Shown here in pieces: positions 10,370-20,642 of a stretch of DNA of 64,000 bases. How positions within the stretch are numbered: the first letter of the stretch is position 1; the number at the start of each line of letters is the position of its first letter. The stretch is from Paraphoma chrysanthemicola. Lineage: Eukaryota; Ascomycota; Dothideomycetes; Pleosporales; Phaeosphaeriaceae. Made by a program: the position numbers and the translations under genes. Below the pieces are notes generated by a model. That model was not told the DNA's origin. It saw nothing but the letters and a program-made list of their open reading frames with translations, and did no database searches. The stretch spans positions 1,550,001 to 1,614,000 of the forward strand of contig JAGMWG010000009.1 of NCBI GenBank assembly GCA_020744225.1. Reading direction: 5' to 3'.

Positions 10370-12113
10370 CTTGACAAGGCCACATCACGGTCTTCTAGCT
10401 ATTTGTGCTAGATGGATTGATGAGGATTACACGCCCCAGAAGGCATTACTAGCTATGCCAGAGTGTCGATATTCTCATGATGGTAAGCATCAAGCAGCCC
10501 TCATTCTGGAAACTCTCGTAAGCTTCGGGGTCGTGAGGAGGGTTGGCTACCATACAGGGGATAATGCCAGCTCAAATAACACTTGTTTGCAGCATCTCTC
10601 CGAAATGCTGAAAAGGGATCATAATGTGAGTTCTATATTCTCCCTATCTGTATAAATACTGATATAATTAGGTCACATTCAGTCCAAAAGAGCGTCGCGT
10701 ACGTTGTATTGGTCATATCATCAATTTATCCCTTCAGGCCTTCCTATTTGGATCATCAAAAGTAGCTCTCAATGCCGCTCTTGAAGCGTCTGGCAATGAG
10801 TCATCTGGCACTGATATGTTTGCGCAATTTACGCTATACCTTGCCGGTGACCAATCAGAACAACAGGATACCTCGTTGACCACAACTGAGGGTCTACAGG
10901 ATACTGGCCGGAAGGGAGCAAAGAAGAAGTACCAGCAGAAATCGACCCAGAATGAGGATAACAGCCTCGAGGGCTATTATACAACTCCAGCGCTTCAAAA
11001 ACTCCATAATATTGCCGTCTGGCTACGCACATCATCTATCCACAGCGATCACTGGGATGATGTGGTTGGTTTACGACTCGGTATTGACAATAATACTCGC
11101 TGGAACTCCTGGTATACCCTCATCGATCATCTCATCCGGAAACAGGATCGAATCAAGCAATTCCTGCACGATCATGATGAGGAGGTCGGAAGCATCATCC
11201 TCCAGAGTAAGGATTGGGATATTCTTACTAAAATACACCTATTCCTGCAACCGTTTACATCAGCGACATTATGGGCCCAGAAATTGACATCATCTCTGTC
11301 TCAATCCCTTCAAATTCTAGATGGATTACTCTTATATTACGAGAAGAAGAAGGTATGTCATAATATCAGCGCTTTGCCACTCTCTAATTATTTACATAGC
11401 AATTCTACTCCTATCAAAGTAATTTCGATCCCCGTATGGTTCATTCCATCAATATGGGATGGTATATCCTCAACAAATACTACACCATGACCGAGGATGT
11501 TCCTGTACACGCCGCATCCCTCCTCCTCGATCCCTCCAAGCGAGCTCGATATATTACGGAGCACTGGCCAGAGGAATGGCACAGTAGCACTCTCGAAGCT
11601 GGCAGGCAGATTTGGGAGAGAGAGTACAAGACGGGATCAGAATCTTCTGATTCTGCCCACTCTGTGGATGCCGCTCCTTCTGATGATCGATCGAAGAATG
11701 AGTGGGAGCTTATTCTGGATGAAATGAGTGTTACGCGGAATCTTACACGGGATCAGGATGATTTTGAGAGCTTTATCCATGCTCCACCTATCCAAATCAG
11801 TGGTTCGCCATTGATGTGGTGGTGTCATCGAGATCAGCGCCAAACATATCCACGTCTGAGTCGTATGGCCCGGGATATCCTCTCCATCCCTCCGGAATCA
11901 GCCGATGCGGAGAGTAGCTTCTCTGGGGCTCGACGTAGTCTTACCTGGGACAGGGAACGGATGAGCTGCCAGAACTTAGAGAGAGTGGAGTGTATCGGTA
12001 GCTGGTTACGGGAGGGGCATATTCAAGTACCTAGCCGTGGAGGTATGGGTATTGCCTTTGATCAGGGTATTACCCGTATGGATGACAACCTTTCAGATGA
12101 TGAATTTGACTAG
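10370..12113 (+). pseudogene. hAT transposase (copy 2), 5' truncated, two introns
   Basis: The BED finger and N-terminal third are missing. The frame becomes recognisable at 'PHHGLLAICARWID', followed by 'GYHTGDNASSNNTCL'. A 46-nt intron (10626-10671) precedes 'VRCIGHIINLSLQAF', with 'GIDNNTRWNSWY' near 11083-11118. A second intron (11353-11399) is followed by 'MGWYILNKYY' and the dimerisation block 'LSIPPESADAESSFSGARR' (about 11879-11935). It ends at the TAG at 12111-12113 after an acidic tail. Intron positions match those of copy 3 at 15-17.5 kb, so both belong to one subfamily. Downstream of the truncated start the frames are intact. Confidence 0.85.
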
Positions 12114-12191
12114 TAAACAGCTAGAATAGGTTCAATTCAAGCGCTCAGGCGACGGGAACAGTAGGTATCCAAACTGTCATATGTATGGTGA

Positions 12192-12273
12192 TGGCAGTCG
12201 AGTGAAATGGCAGTCGAGTGAAATGGCAGTCGAGTGAAATGGCAGTCGAGTGAAATGGCAGTCGAGTGAAATG
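12192..12273. repeat. 16-bp tandem repeat, five copies
   Basis: GGCAGTCGAGTGAAAT is repeated head to tail about five times with near-perfect identity, in the 3' non-coding part of hAT copy 2. Such perfection suggests recent expansion. Confidence 0.9.
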
Positions 12274-12309
12274 GCGTTTATTCAGTCTATGATAGTGCGT
12301 TACACTTTG

Positions 12310-12455
12310 GCCAAATAAATGTGGATATCCAAGTTGATATGCGGCTATATGGCTATATGGATATCATCTTGGCTATATCGATATCCATCCAAATTAAATT
12401 CTGGGTGTGGATATCCATCCAAATAATATTTTGGGCGTGGATATCGATATTTACA
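12310..12455. repeat. 3' terminal region of hAT copy 2
   Basis: AT-rich repeats of GTGGATATCCATCCAAAT and 'GGCTATAT' motifs, comparable in style to the ATCGATAT-rich ends of hAT copy 3. It is the likely right end of the element; no target duplication can be defined because the left end is lost. Confidence 0.55.
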
Positions 12456-12516
12456 AGTCTGATTGCGGCCGCAAAGACGAGGTAGTCGCCTCTACGAACC
12501 TAGAAGCACAGAATTC

Positions 12517-12744
12517 AGTTAGTAGAACCAGTATCTAGATGGGCCGACCAAAGCATATGTAGATAGTGGTTGAGGGGAAACGGCAGGCCGCTGGGGACAG
12601 ATGGCCCTTCTTTTCGGGGGTGACGTGGGGCGGCGCGGGAAAAAATTGCCGCGACGCGTCGGCTGTCCGCCAAGCCTGCCAGCCGGGCATAGCTGCGGAC
12701 AACGCGGCTGAAACCGAGTAGGATATAATCAATCAATCAATCAT
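12517..12744 (+). repeat. Short dispersed repeat with (AATC)n tail, copy 1 (SINE-like)
   Basis: About 228 bp beginning AGTTAGTAGAACCA, containing 'AGATAGTGGTTGAGGGGAAA', 'GACGTGGGGCGGC' and 'GGGCATAGCTGCGG', then 'GCGGCTGAAACCGAGTAGGA', ending in AATCAATCAATCAATCA. The same unit occurs in reverse at 60245-60469 with matching ends, and in pieces at 38540-38830. The simple-sequence 3' tail and the lack of terminal inverted repeats fit a SINE better than a MITE. No convincing pol III boxes were found. Confidence 0.72.
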
Positions 12745-13242
12745 AGCAGAGCAGGGCTGTGAATGTGCAACACTAGTAGGCGGACGAAAGTAGTTTTTGC
12801 TACGCTTCTCCCCATTGGGTCTAGCATAAGGGGGCCTCCATGCTGTCGTAGTAGGGTCGTGGTCACGAGAGTCTATGTAGTAGACTAGGCGGAACGAGCT
12901 TCAGTCTTGACCTTGTTCACTACACGAATTATGAGCTAAAATGCATGGATATTCCTGTCGGTTAGACCGCCGTTAGTAAGATTAGTGAACGTTAGTAAAC
13001 ACAAAAATGTAGCATGATTAGTAGTAAGCATCAGCCGAGGACTAGCAACCTCGGCCGGAGCCAACCCCACAATACACCATACCTAGCTAGGCATCAGCCG
13101 AGCAACAGCAATCCTAGATATAACATCAAACACTTTTGCTCCAAAGTACAATAGCATCAGTTCATCCATCACGATCCTGATCTTTCGTGCTATTCAAATC
13201 CCCAAATCCCTAAATCACTAAATCAATCAACTCATTGTCATC

Positions 13243-13836
13243 ATGCCTTTGTGGGTCTTCTACCACCCCCCGGCTACCTTCACCGATCAAGCGGAGAAGC
13301 AAGAGTTGGTCGACAAAATCACGTGGCTCTACCACGGGCTCCCAAGGCATTGGGTCGACATCCTCTTCATTCCTGTCGAAGCGACCTCATACTTCTGCGG
13401 CAACGTTTGTCGCCCATCTCCTCATAACGCGAAGTACGACCCGCAGCCCAAGCCTGATGTACCCCACATTCGAATCACTATCCAGCACATCGCTCGTACG
13501 TTGTAAGTAATACTAGTACCATTGTCATCACCAAGATTACGTCGAACGCGACGAAAGTAACTGACATACACCAGTATTTCCACCTCAGTGCGAGATGATT
13601 TTCTCAAAAAGATTGATGAGGCTTTGAAGCCCTTCATCGAAGACAAGGGCTGGGACTGGGAGTACAGCATCGAGGAAACGAGACGCGATCTGTGGAAGGT
13701 CAACGGCTTGGTGCCGCCAATGCCTAATAGCAAGGTTGAGAAGGAGTGGATCAAGACGAATGTGCCTAAACCGTTCAAGCTCGAAGATGGGGGGTTGACA
13801 GAGGTTCAGCCCTTTGGTTTTTCGGCGCAGATTTGA
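13243..13836 (+). CDS. Tautomerase/MIF-superfamily enzyme (Tautomerase_3 type)
   Basis: Two exons (13243-13502 and 13575-13836) around a GTAAGT...CAG intron give 173 residues. The mature protein would start with the catalytic Pro after Met removal (MPLWVFYHPP), as in cis-CaaD-like and other Tautomerase_3 proteins, which use the N-terminal proline as base or acid. Other family-like features are 'QELVDKITWLYHGLP' and 'PHIRITIQHIAR', then the C-terminal half with 'DDFLKKIDEALKPFIEDKGWDWEYSIEETRRDLWKVNG' (given in shortened sense: helix then WEYSIEETRRDLW). The splice joins the frames cleanly. The substrate is unknown. The gene appears intact between a SINE-like repeat and a degraded NLR fragment. 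Confidence 0.85.
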
Positions 13837-14284
13837 GCGGGGAACGCGCGTGTGAATGTATCGACTGGAAAAGGAAGGTCTGCCGGCTCAAGAACTATCC
13901 AGAGAGCAACGCCTATGCGCCAACCGGGGTATCATTCTCTCTATTCCAGAGGCCATATCTTAAACCAATTCCAACAAATGTATTAACAACAACTTGCTAG
14001 TGTCATGAAGGCCTAAAGGTGACCATAGTCGCGATTAAGTGTAACTGTGCACACGGCCTAATGTTGTAGTCTTCTAGGCTAGTTCGTGGTTAGGCTATTC
14101 GCTCTACCCCTTACTAATCTACAGTACTAATTCCTAAGGCGCTCTTGATAGTAAGGCGTCTACTCTTAATACTATCTCGCTACTATAAAGGTAAAGTCTA
14201 ACATTATGTAATTGTCTGTAGTAGCTATAATTATAAGATTTTAGGGTAGAGTAGGGGGAGGGGGACGTGACAGTAAGAACGAGA
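13837..14284. other. 3' flank of tautomerase gene, no further gene seen
   Basis: Moderately TA-rich sequence without a supported frame. The stretch from about 14050 to 14280 looks decayed, with many CTA/TAG/TAA words. Confidence 0.45.
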
Positions 14285-14935
14285 AGATGAGCTTCTCGGA
14301 GCTAAAGTACTTGGCCTCAAAGAACAAAAATTGGCAGCGAGAATGAGGCTAAGCTAGAGGAGCACTGGCAGCATAAGGAGATCGTGGCTAAATCGCGTAG
14401 CCCTAGGTTAGAGTACGGACCGTTGAGAGCTTAAAGCAACACAAGTCGATCTGGGTGCTCTTCTGCTAGCACCTTCTCGCGCACTGTAACTACGTGCTCT
14501 AACAGCTGCACTGCCATCTGTACCTATCTGTCTGCTTTGTATGCTATTGCGAGCGTGTGCTGTGACAGCAGTCTGTCCAAGTTGTCCTCGTCTAGCGTCT
14601 CTCTATACTACACAGCTGTTCCAGCCATTACAACTTCTCTGATTCTGCTATCAACTTGTTGATATTGGCCTACTAACAAACACAACTCATATCTCCTCTT
14701 AACACTGCACTTCTAACTACTCTTTAGTAGCTGTAGCGCATGCAGTAGAGATGCTCACTATACTGTGCGATTCGCATAGTCCTTAGAAGGGAAGACGCCT
14801 GCCACTTGCCGCACGGCTTTCTCCAGCACTTCTGCTGCATTACTGCACGAGTTGACCCAGATCCTCGTAGCCAGATGTATAAGCTTTTATATGTTGCAGC
14901 ACTCCTCCTCTCCCCCTTCGTTTCCTTCTGCTCCA
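14285..14935 (-). pseudogene. TPR (kinesin-light-chain type) fragment of an NLR-like gene
   Basis: On the minus strand the text 'HLATRIWVNS' and 'KAVRQVAGVFPSKDYANRTV' (14780-14890) matches the stretch that follows the NB-ARC region in fungal NB-ARC/TPR proteins. Further down, 'AIAYKADRQVQMAVQLLEHV' and 'VREKVLAEEHPDRL' (about 14450-14570) is a TPR_10/TPR_12 repeat. Stops and frame changes interrupt it. It complements the NB-ARC fragment at 120-889 in content, but order and orientation show they are not one gene in place. Confidence 0.7.
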
Positions 14936-14944
14936 CTCATACAT

Positions 14945-17582
14945 GGGCAAATCGATATGCTTTAGCGTAGATATATCGATATATCGATATAGATATGGAT
15001 TTTGAGGCTGATTTCGATATCGATATCGAAACTCACCCATTTTCGATATATCGATATATCGATGAAAAAGCTTGGCAGCCCTTACAACCTAAAAATCTCT
15101 GCAGATACGTACTTTTATCCCTCAATATCTATCAACAAGCCGTTTTTTAACTGATTAGTACTACTACTTACCTATTACACCATGGAGTCCTTTTTGTCAT
15201 CAGATGTCGCCCCATCTAGCTCTGCTAGCAACCCAATTAAGTTACCTAGTAACTTCTGGGATGTCATGGAACGACGTACCGTACCAAGCCAGAAACGTGG
15301 ATCTCAAGGCACTCAAGAGTTTATATGCCTGACGCATCCTCAATGGGGCCCTCAAACATTAAAATCTAATGCTTCATATCATTGTCGCACCCAGCACCCA
15401 TTATCTCAGCAACAGCTACGTCAGCAGCGTTTGAACGACGCAGATACGTCATTATCTCGAGGCCTGTTACCTTCAACCGCGGCCCTACATCGTACGTTCG
15501 ATAAGGAAGCCTACAAAGAAGCAGTAGTTGGATTACTTACCCGACGACGCCTACCATTTAGCAGTGTTGAGTGGCCAGAGATGCAAGCTCTACTTCTAGC
15601 CGCTAATCCTGAAAGTGGCCATTTTCTCATCAAGTCTCGACGCACTGTTATACGTCTTATGGCTGCTAATTACGTCATGTATCGAGATCAGCTTTAAGAT
15701 ACTCTTACCATGGCTCGCAGCCCGATTCACTTACAAACAGATATCTGGACGTCGCCCCACCGAAACGGCATGCTTGCTATCTGCGGGCAATGCATCAATC
15801 ACGAATATAAGCTTCAAAAAGCCTTATTAGGCCTAGTTGAGTTACCAGGAGACCACTCAGGATCATCTCAAGCATCCTTAATCCATCGGGTTCTTAAAAA
15901 ATACGAGATCACGTCAAACCTTGGGTGGTATACAGGCGACAACGCGACGTCAAACGACACTTGTCTGGAATCTCTGGCATCTCGATTACTTGAAGAGCAT
16001 CAGCTTTATTTTCTACGTTTTCTAGGTATCTTACTAACACTATATAGGTTAAGTACGACCGTAAAAGACGCCGTATACGCTGTATAACCCATATCATCAA
16101 CCTATCCCTTCAAGCCTTCCTCTTCGCGTCTTCTAAAGAAGCTCTTATCGTCGCGTTGTCCGCAGCAGCTGAGGTCGATGGAGAGGAACTTTTTGATAGG
16201 TTTTCCCTTATCTTAAGTTCCAATAACTCGAAAGACGACACTCGCGGCCGTAAAACTTGGCGAGCAACCGCGAAAGGCCGTGGATCGCGACAGGCGAGCC
16301 AGGATCCTCAACACCAGGATTTCCATGGGATAGGCCGATTACCTGCACTCGAAAAGCTTCACGACCTGGGTATCTGGATCCATCGCTCACCACAACGCGA
16401 TAAGGACTGGCTTGAGGCTAATGTGATACAGATAGGGATCGATAATATGACGCGGTGGTCATCGTGGTATCTGTTTATCGATAAAACACTGCGGAAACAG
16501 AGTGAAATTAAGGTCTTTCTCGTTGATCACGAAGACGACCTAAATGGCATTAAGCTTACTGCTGAGGATTGGGATATCCTTAGCAAAGCTCACTCATTCT
16601 TGCAACCGTTTGCAGGTGCGACTCTATACGCAGAAGGGGATAAGTCATCGATTGGACAGAGCCTTGAGATTATGGATGTTCTCCTCTACCATCATGAACA
16701 AGAGAAGGTAAAGTAGACGTCTTATTAGGTATCTTTACTAATAAGTTATTAGGAAAGGTACTCTACGCCTGGTCAAGAAGATCCTCAGATGCTCCACGCT
16801 ATTAACATGGGATGGTATGTCCTTAGTAAGTACTACGGCCTCACAGACGAAGCACCTGTATACGCCGCAGCCCTTCTTCTCGATCCTTCAAAGCGATCAG
16901 CCTATATAAAAAAGAACTGGACCCGAAGCTGGATACAGCCAGCAATTGATAAAGCTTATACACTTTGGGTAGAGGATTATAAAACGGCTTTAATCCCTGG
17001 CTCCGAACCTGTTCAACAGCCCCAACATCGAGATCTCCCTGGGTTTGATCGTTTGCGCCGCAACTTAGCTGTAACGACAGCTAATTCGGATGAGGATGAC
17101 TTTAGCATGTTTATTGAGGCCACACCTATTGCGATTAGCTGTACAGCTTTAGAATGGTGGTGCCACGAGGATCAGAGACGCCGATATCCAAAGCTTAGCC
17201 AGATGGCTATCGATATACTCTCAATCCCTGCTGAATCTGCAGAGGCAGAAAGGGTGTTTTCAGGTGCGAGAAGGACTTGAAGATACGATCGACTCAGGCT
17301 ATCGTGTGTCAATATCGAGAAAATCGAGTGTATTGGTAGTTGGCTTCATCAGGGATTAATTACGCCTTCATCCAGGTCCGGAAGGGGATTTCAACTTGAA
17401 CCAGGCGAAAATGAGGCTATCCAGGGCTGGACAGATGAAGTGATTGATGAGATAACGTGGTTTGAGGACACTTAGCTAGCTAATTGATGTTGTATCGCTT
17501 CTGTCATCGATATCGATGTAAAAAACTTCAAATCGATATCGATATAAAATCTGCTATTTTATATCGATATCGATATGCCCAT
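14945..17582 (+). mobile_element. hAT transposon (copy 3)
   Basis: Ends are inverted: CATGGGCAAATCGATATG at about 14941 on the left and CGATATCGATATGCCCATG near 17564-17582 on the right. Both are followed inward by ATCGATATATCGATAT tracts. No 8-bp duplication is visible (left flank CACTCATA, right flank TCTGGGCT), so one flank was probably replaced. The right end abuts another hAT remnant directly, the left end an NLR TPR fragment. Confidence 0.75.
15182..17475 (+). pseudogene. hAT transposase (copy 3), two in-frame stops, mutated splice donor
   Basis: ATG at 15182. A BED-like N-terminus (about 15240-15420) is followed by the core 'LQTDIWTSPHRNGMLAICGQ', 'GWYTGDNATSNDTCL', 'IRCITHIINLSLQAF', 'GIDNMTRWSSWY', and the C-terminal 'LSIPAESAEAERVFSGARR' (about 17218-17275). 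Damage: TAA at 15695-15697, TGA at 17278-17280, and a first intron (about 16004-16047) that starts CT rather than GT while copy 2 has GT at the same place. The second intron is 16708-16752. The gene ends with the TAG at 17473-17475. Confidence 0.85.
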
Positions 17583-18200
17583 GTCTGGGCTCGATGAACA
17601 TGACTCGTTTGACGTTATCCAGTACTGGAATGATCGCTACTACTCACAACCTGATCTAGCACGTATGGCTCTCGACATACTAGCTGTTCCACCAATGTCC
17701 GCTGAGTGTGAGAGGCTATTCAGCAGCGCAAAGATGCTGCTTACCGACCGGCGCTCGAGGCTCAAGATGGACATTATCGAAGCTAGCGAGTGCATTCAAT
17801 CGTGGTATGGACCACCTACACGGAACACTTTCGACGACGAAGACATCGGGAGACTAGAAGGTGAGCCTGACCCTCAGGAAACTGGGCAGCAGGGTGGGGG
17901 TGATGCTGATACCGAAATGGACGGCGCGGAACTTCAGATCGTGGGCCAAGACGATCTTCTAGACGAGGACGATATTGATGGAACCAGTATGGACATTGTG
18001 GATGTCCATGACGCAGTATATAGTGTAGAATAAATGTGTATTCGGCCACTGGACTGGCCTTTTCCATAGAAAAAGGTTGCTTACTAAGCAATTGTGAGAA
18101 CTGGATTTGCACTGGCGCTCCAGGAGTCCCAGAGCCCTTGCACCGGAGTGGACTGGATCCGAACCCTGAATCCAGTCCAGTCCAGTCCAACAAGATCACT
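17578..18200 (+). pseudogene. hAT transposase C-terminal fragment of another family
   Basis: From about 17578 the frame reads 'QPDLARMALDILAVPPMSAE' then 'CERLFSSAKMLLTDRRSRL' (about 17650-17765), the hAT dimerisation domain in the Ac/Tam3-like form, followed by an acidic tail and a stop at 18031-18033. The non-coding end contains TGGACTGG and CCAGTCCAGTCCAGTCC motifs, likely the right terminus near 18197. It is distinct from the other hAT copies in sequence. It truncates the aldehyde dehydrogenase that follows. Confidence 0.75.
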
Positions 18201-18202
18201 GG

Positions 18203-18755
18203 TTCCTGGCCGAGATGGTCGCCGCAGCCAAAGCGCTCAGGATCAGCAGCCTGGATGATAATGACAAGAACGCCCTGGGTCCTGTCCAGAACCCCATGCC
18301 GTTTGAGCGTGTCAAAGGCTTCGTCTCGCATAGTAAGAGTCGGGGCTACAAGTTCGCGACTGGTGAGGCCGACGCAGGTCTAGCTTCTTCGAAAGGATTC
18401 TTTGTCCAACCTACCATTATCGACAACCCACCGAATGACTCGCGGATTATCCAGGAGGAGCCATTTGGTCCTATCGTACCTACTCAGCCTTGGTCTGACC
18501 TTGAGGAAGTGATTGCCCGTGCTAACGACACTAAAACGGGTCTTGGTGCTTGCGTATGGGGCCCCGTCGAGGAAGCCTCCAAAATTGTTTGCGCGGCGAC
18601 TCGAAGCTGGCTCTGTCTTCATCAACTCATATGAGAAATTGAAGCCCCAAGCCCTCTTCGGTGGACACAAAGAGTCTGGGATTGGCGCAGAGTGGGGCAA
18701 GACTGGTCTGTTGCTATTTTGTAACCCTCGCGTCCTCTACGTCTACAAGTCGTAG
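18203..18755 (+). pseudogene. Aldehyde dehydrogenase, C-terminal fragment
   Basis: The visible text starts downstream of the catalytic Cys: 'ALGPVQNPMPFERVKGFV', 'KGFFVQPTIIDNPP', 'QEEPFGPIVPTQPWSDLEE' (Glu of the NAD+ site), 'ARANDTKTGLGACVWGP'. After a one-base frame change near 18585 it ends 'FGGHKESGIGAEWG...NPRVLYVYKS' with a normal stop at 18753-18755. About 180 of the usual 480-500 residues remain. The hAT fragment at 17578-18200 replaced the 5' part. Confidence 0.85.
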
Positions 18756-20011
18756 CCCGTAAGGATATCAAATTACAAGCTACGGGGCACTCAATGAATA
18801 TCATCTAGAAGAACACATCTTTCTCAACGTGATGTAGACTCTGCGTGGCGGTATGCCATACGTGAACCCATTGCATGTGCGGAATGAGGTTCACACCTTC
18901 TACGCACACTGCTTAGAATGGCAACATGCTATGAGATTTATCATAAATCTAGTCTTTGAAGTCACCGGTTCAAAACTGTGCCTAGTGATGTGTTCCCTCT
19001 CAGAACACACTGCAGGGTACGTTCCAAACGCGACCTACCAGAACAGCTCTGGAGCTAGAAGAGTGGCTAGAGTCTGTAATAGAGACAGAGGTCCCTGGCA
19101 AAAAGTTCACAGCAAAATGAAGCATATACGTCCGAGCCCTCAGCCAGCAAGAGCATACCTAACCCTGTGTTTATCAGACCACCCATAGCGTTGCGGTCCC
19201 AAGTCTACGTTATCGATTGAGCAGGACACACAATAACACCATGAAGGCGCAGCAATACAAAGCCTCATGATACAAGCAAATAGTAGCGAGGTTGATGGCA
19301 AGATCAGAGTGGCAGCGGTCACATACGGTCTCAATATTGTAGATAGCACGAAGCACGAGAATGTGCGGACCAGGGGGTCACTCGGATGAAACTTAACCAT
19401 CTGCACCACGTGGCAGGCCGCGATCTACCCAATAGCCAAAGCAAAAGGACGATCGGCAAGTCCCTCCCCTCGGAGACATTGCACCTCAAGTCCGGAAGCT
19501 CCAACATAGAAAGCGGCCAAGGAGGGCGCGATACCCAGGCAGATCCCAGCTCATGTAGGAATCTCGGAAAGTAGAGCGACGGATAAGGTTGGCCAGACAG
19601 ATACTTGATGAAGAAAACAGACGCTCCCCCAGGCCACGCCCAATTAGAACAACGCTCCAGAGACAAGACTGAGCCGATAGCTAAATTGAGGTCAGGGACC
19701 AGGGCACGAGAAATGCAGAAGCACACCATTGCCCACCAGACAGATGCTCCGGTTCCACGAGGCGCTTCGGAAGCCAGGGAGCGAGCTGGTTAACAAAATC
19801 GATCTGGAAGACTTTGGCTTCAGCCAAAAAGCTATCAGGGATCATTGATCCTCGTTACGATCGCGGGGATTGCCGCAAGGCCATCGCTGATGTGCTCCAA
19901 TTTCGTCCGGGTCTAGTATGCACGCAGCGTACACAGTGATGCGCCATCACAGGCCGCAAAGCCTAGTATTCAAGGGATCCAGGTGACTTTGGCGCGCGAT
20001 GGAGTATTGCA
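18756..20011. other. Degraded region, possible membrane-protein remnant on minus strand (about 19140-19830)
   Basis: No intact gene. On the minus strand all frames between about 19830 and 19140 are hydrophobic, with runs such as 'LALGIAPSLAAFYVG'-like text spread over different frames, which could be the wreck of a multi-span transporter. The match is too weak to name a family. Confidence 0.25.
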
Positions 20012-20165
20012 AGGTGTAAGCCCAGGACACCTTGCATAGTCACGTGGATACTCCACTGACCAATCAGTCCACTATTCCACATATATTCCTAGCTCATGGA
20101 CATCTCCGTCCAACACAGAATACAACACAATACCCATTTTGTCTCTTTAGACCCCCAACCTGCTT
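20012..20165. repeat. LTR-like dispersed repeat, copy 2
   Basis: Homologous to 6843-7030: GTGTAAGCCCAGG, CACGTGGATA, CCAATCAGTCCACTA, a TATATT box and CTGCTTACA occur in the same order. The orientation is the same as copy 1. No internal retroelement sequence adjoins. Confidence 0.55.
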
Positions 20166-20642
20166 ACACAAGGCTGCGTCGGTGTCGGATGTCTTGGCGT
20201 GCCTACCTTGCTAGTCGCCGGGTCATGCAGGTGTGCATCATCTGATGGGGGCCCAGGGCTCATGCCCCGCCAAAACGCTACTGTATGTGCTCCACCACGA
20301 AAACGGCCCGTAACGCCACGTACATACATCCAATGCCAAACAAAGAATGGGCACTTGATGAATAATCATGTCTTCTTGCTGCGTTATTTAGAGTTCTACC
20401 CCGCAACTTGGCGCCCCACTTAGCGTGCCTCGGCGAGGAGTCCCGGCCACTAGCGCTTCAGGGACGATGTGAAGAATCGAGGCTAAGGCGGTCCTAAAGA
20501 GCATCAGACTCCAGGATCCTTCGGATCTATCACTCGTCCCTACTGTAACATTCTAATTTATTACACGAGACACTTCAGACTGCTATAATCAGTCTCTGTT
20601 TCTGCTCCGAGTCTTCTTGATATTGATTGACATGGACTAGTA
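20166..20642. other. Upstream region of the zinc-finger regulator
   Basis: No coding frame is supported. It probably holds the promoter and 5' UTR of the gene at 20643. Confidence 0.45.
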
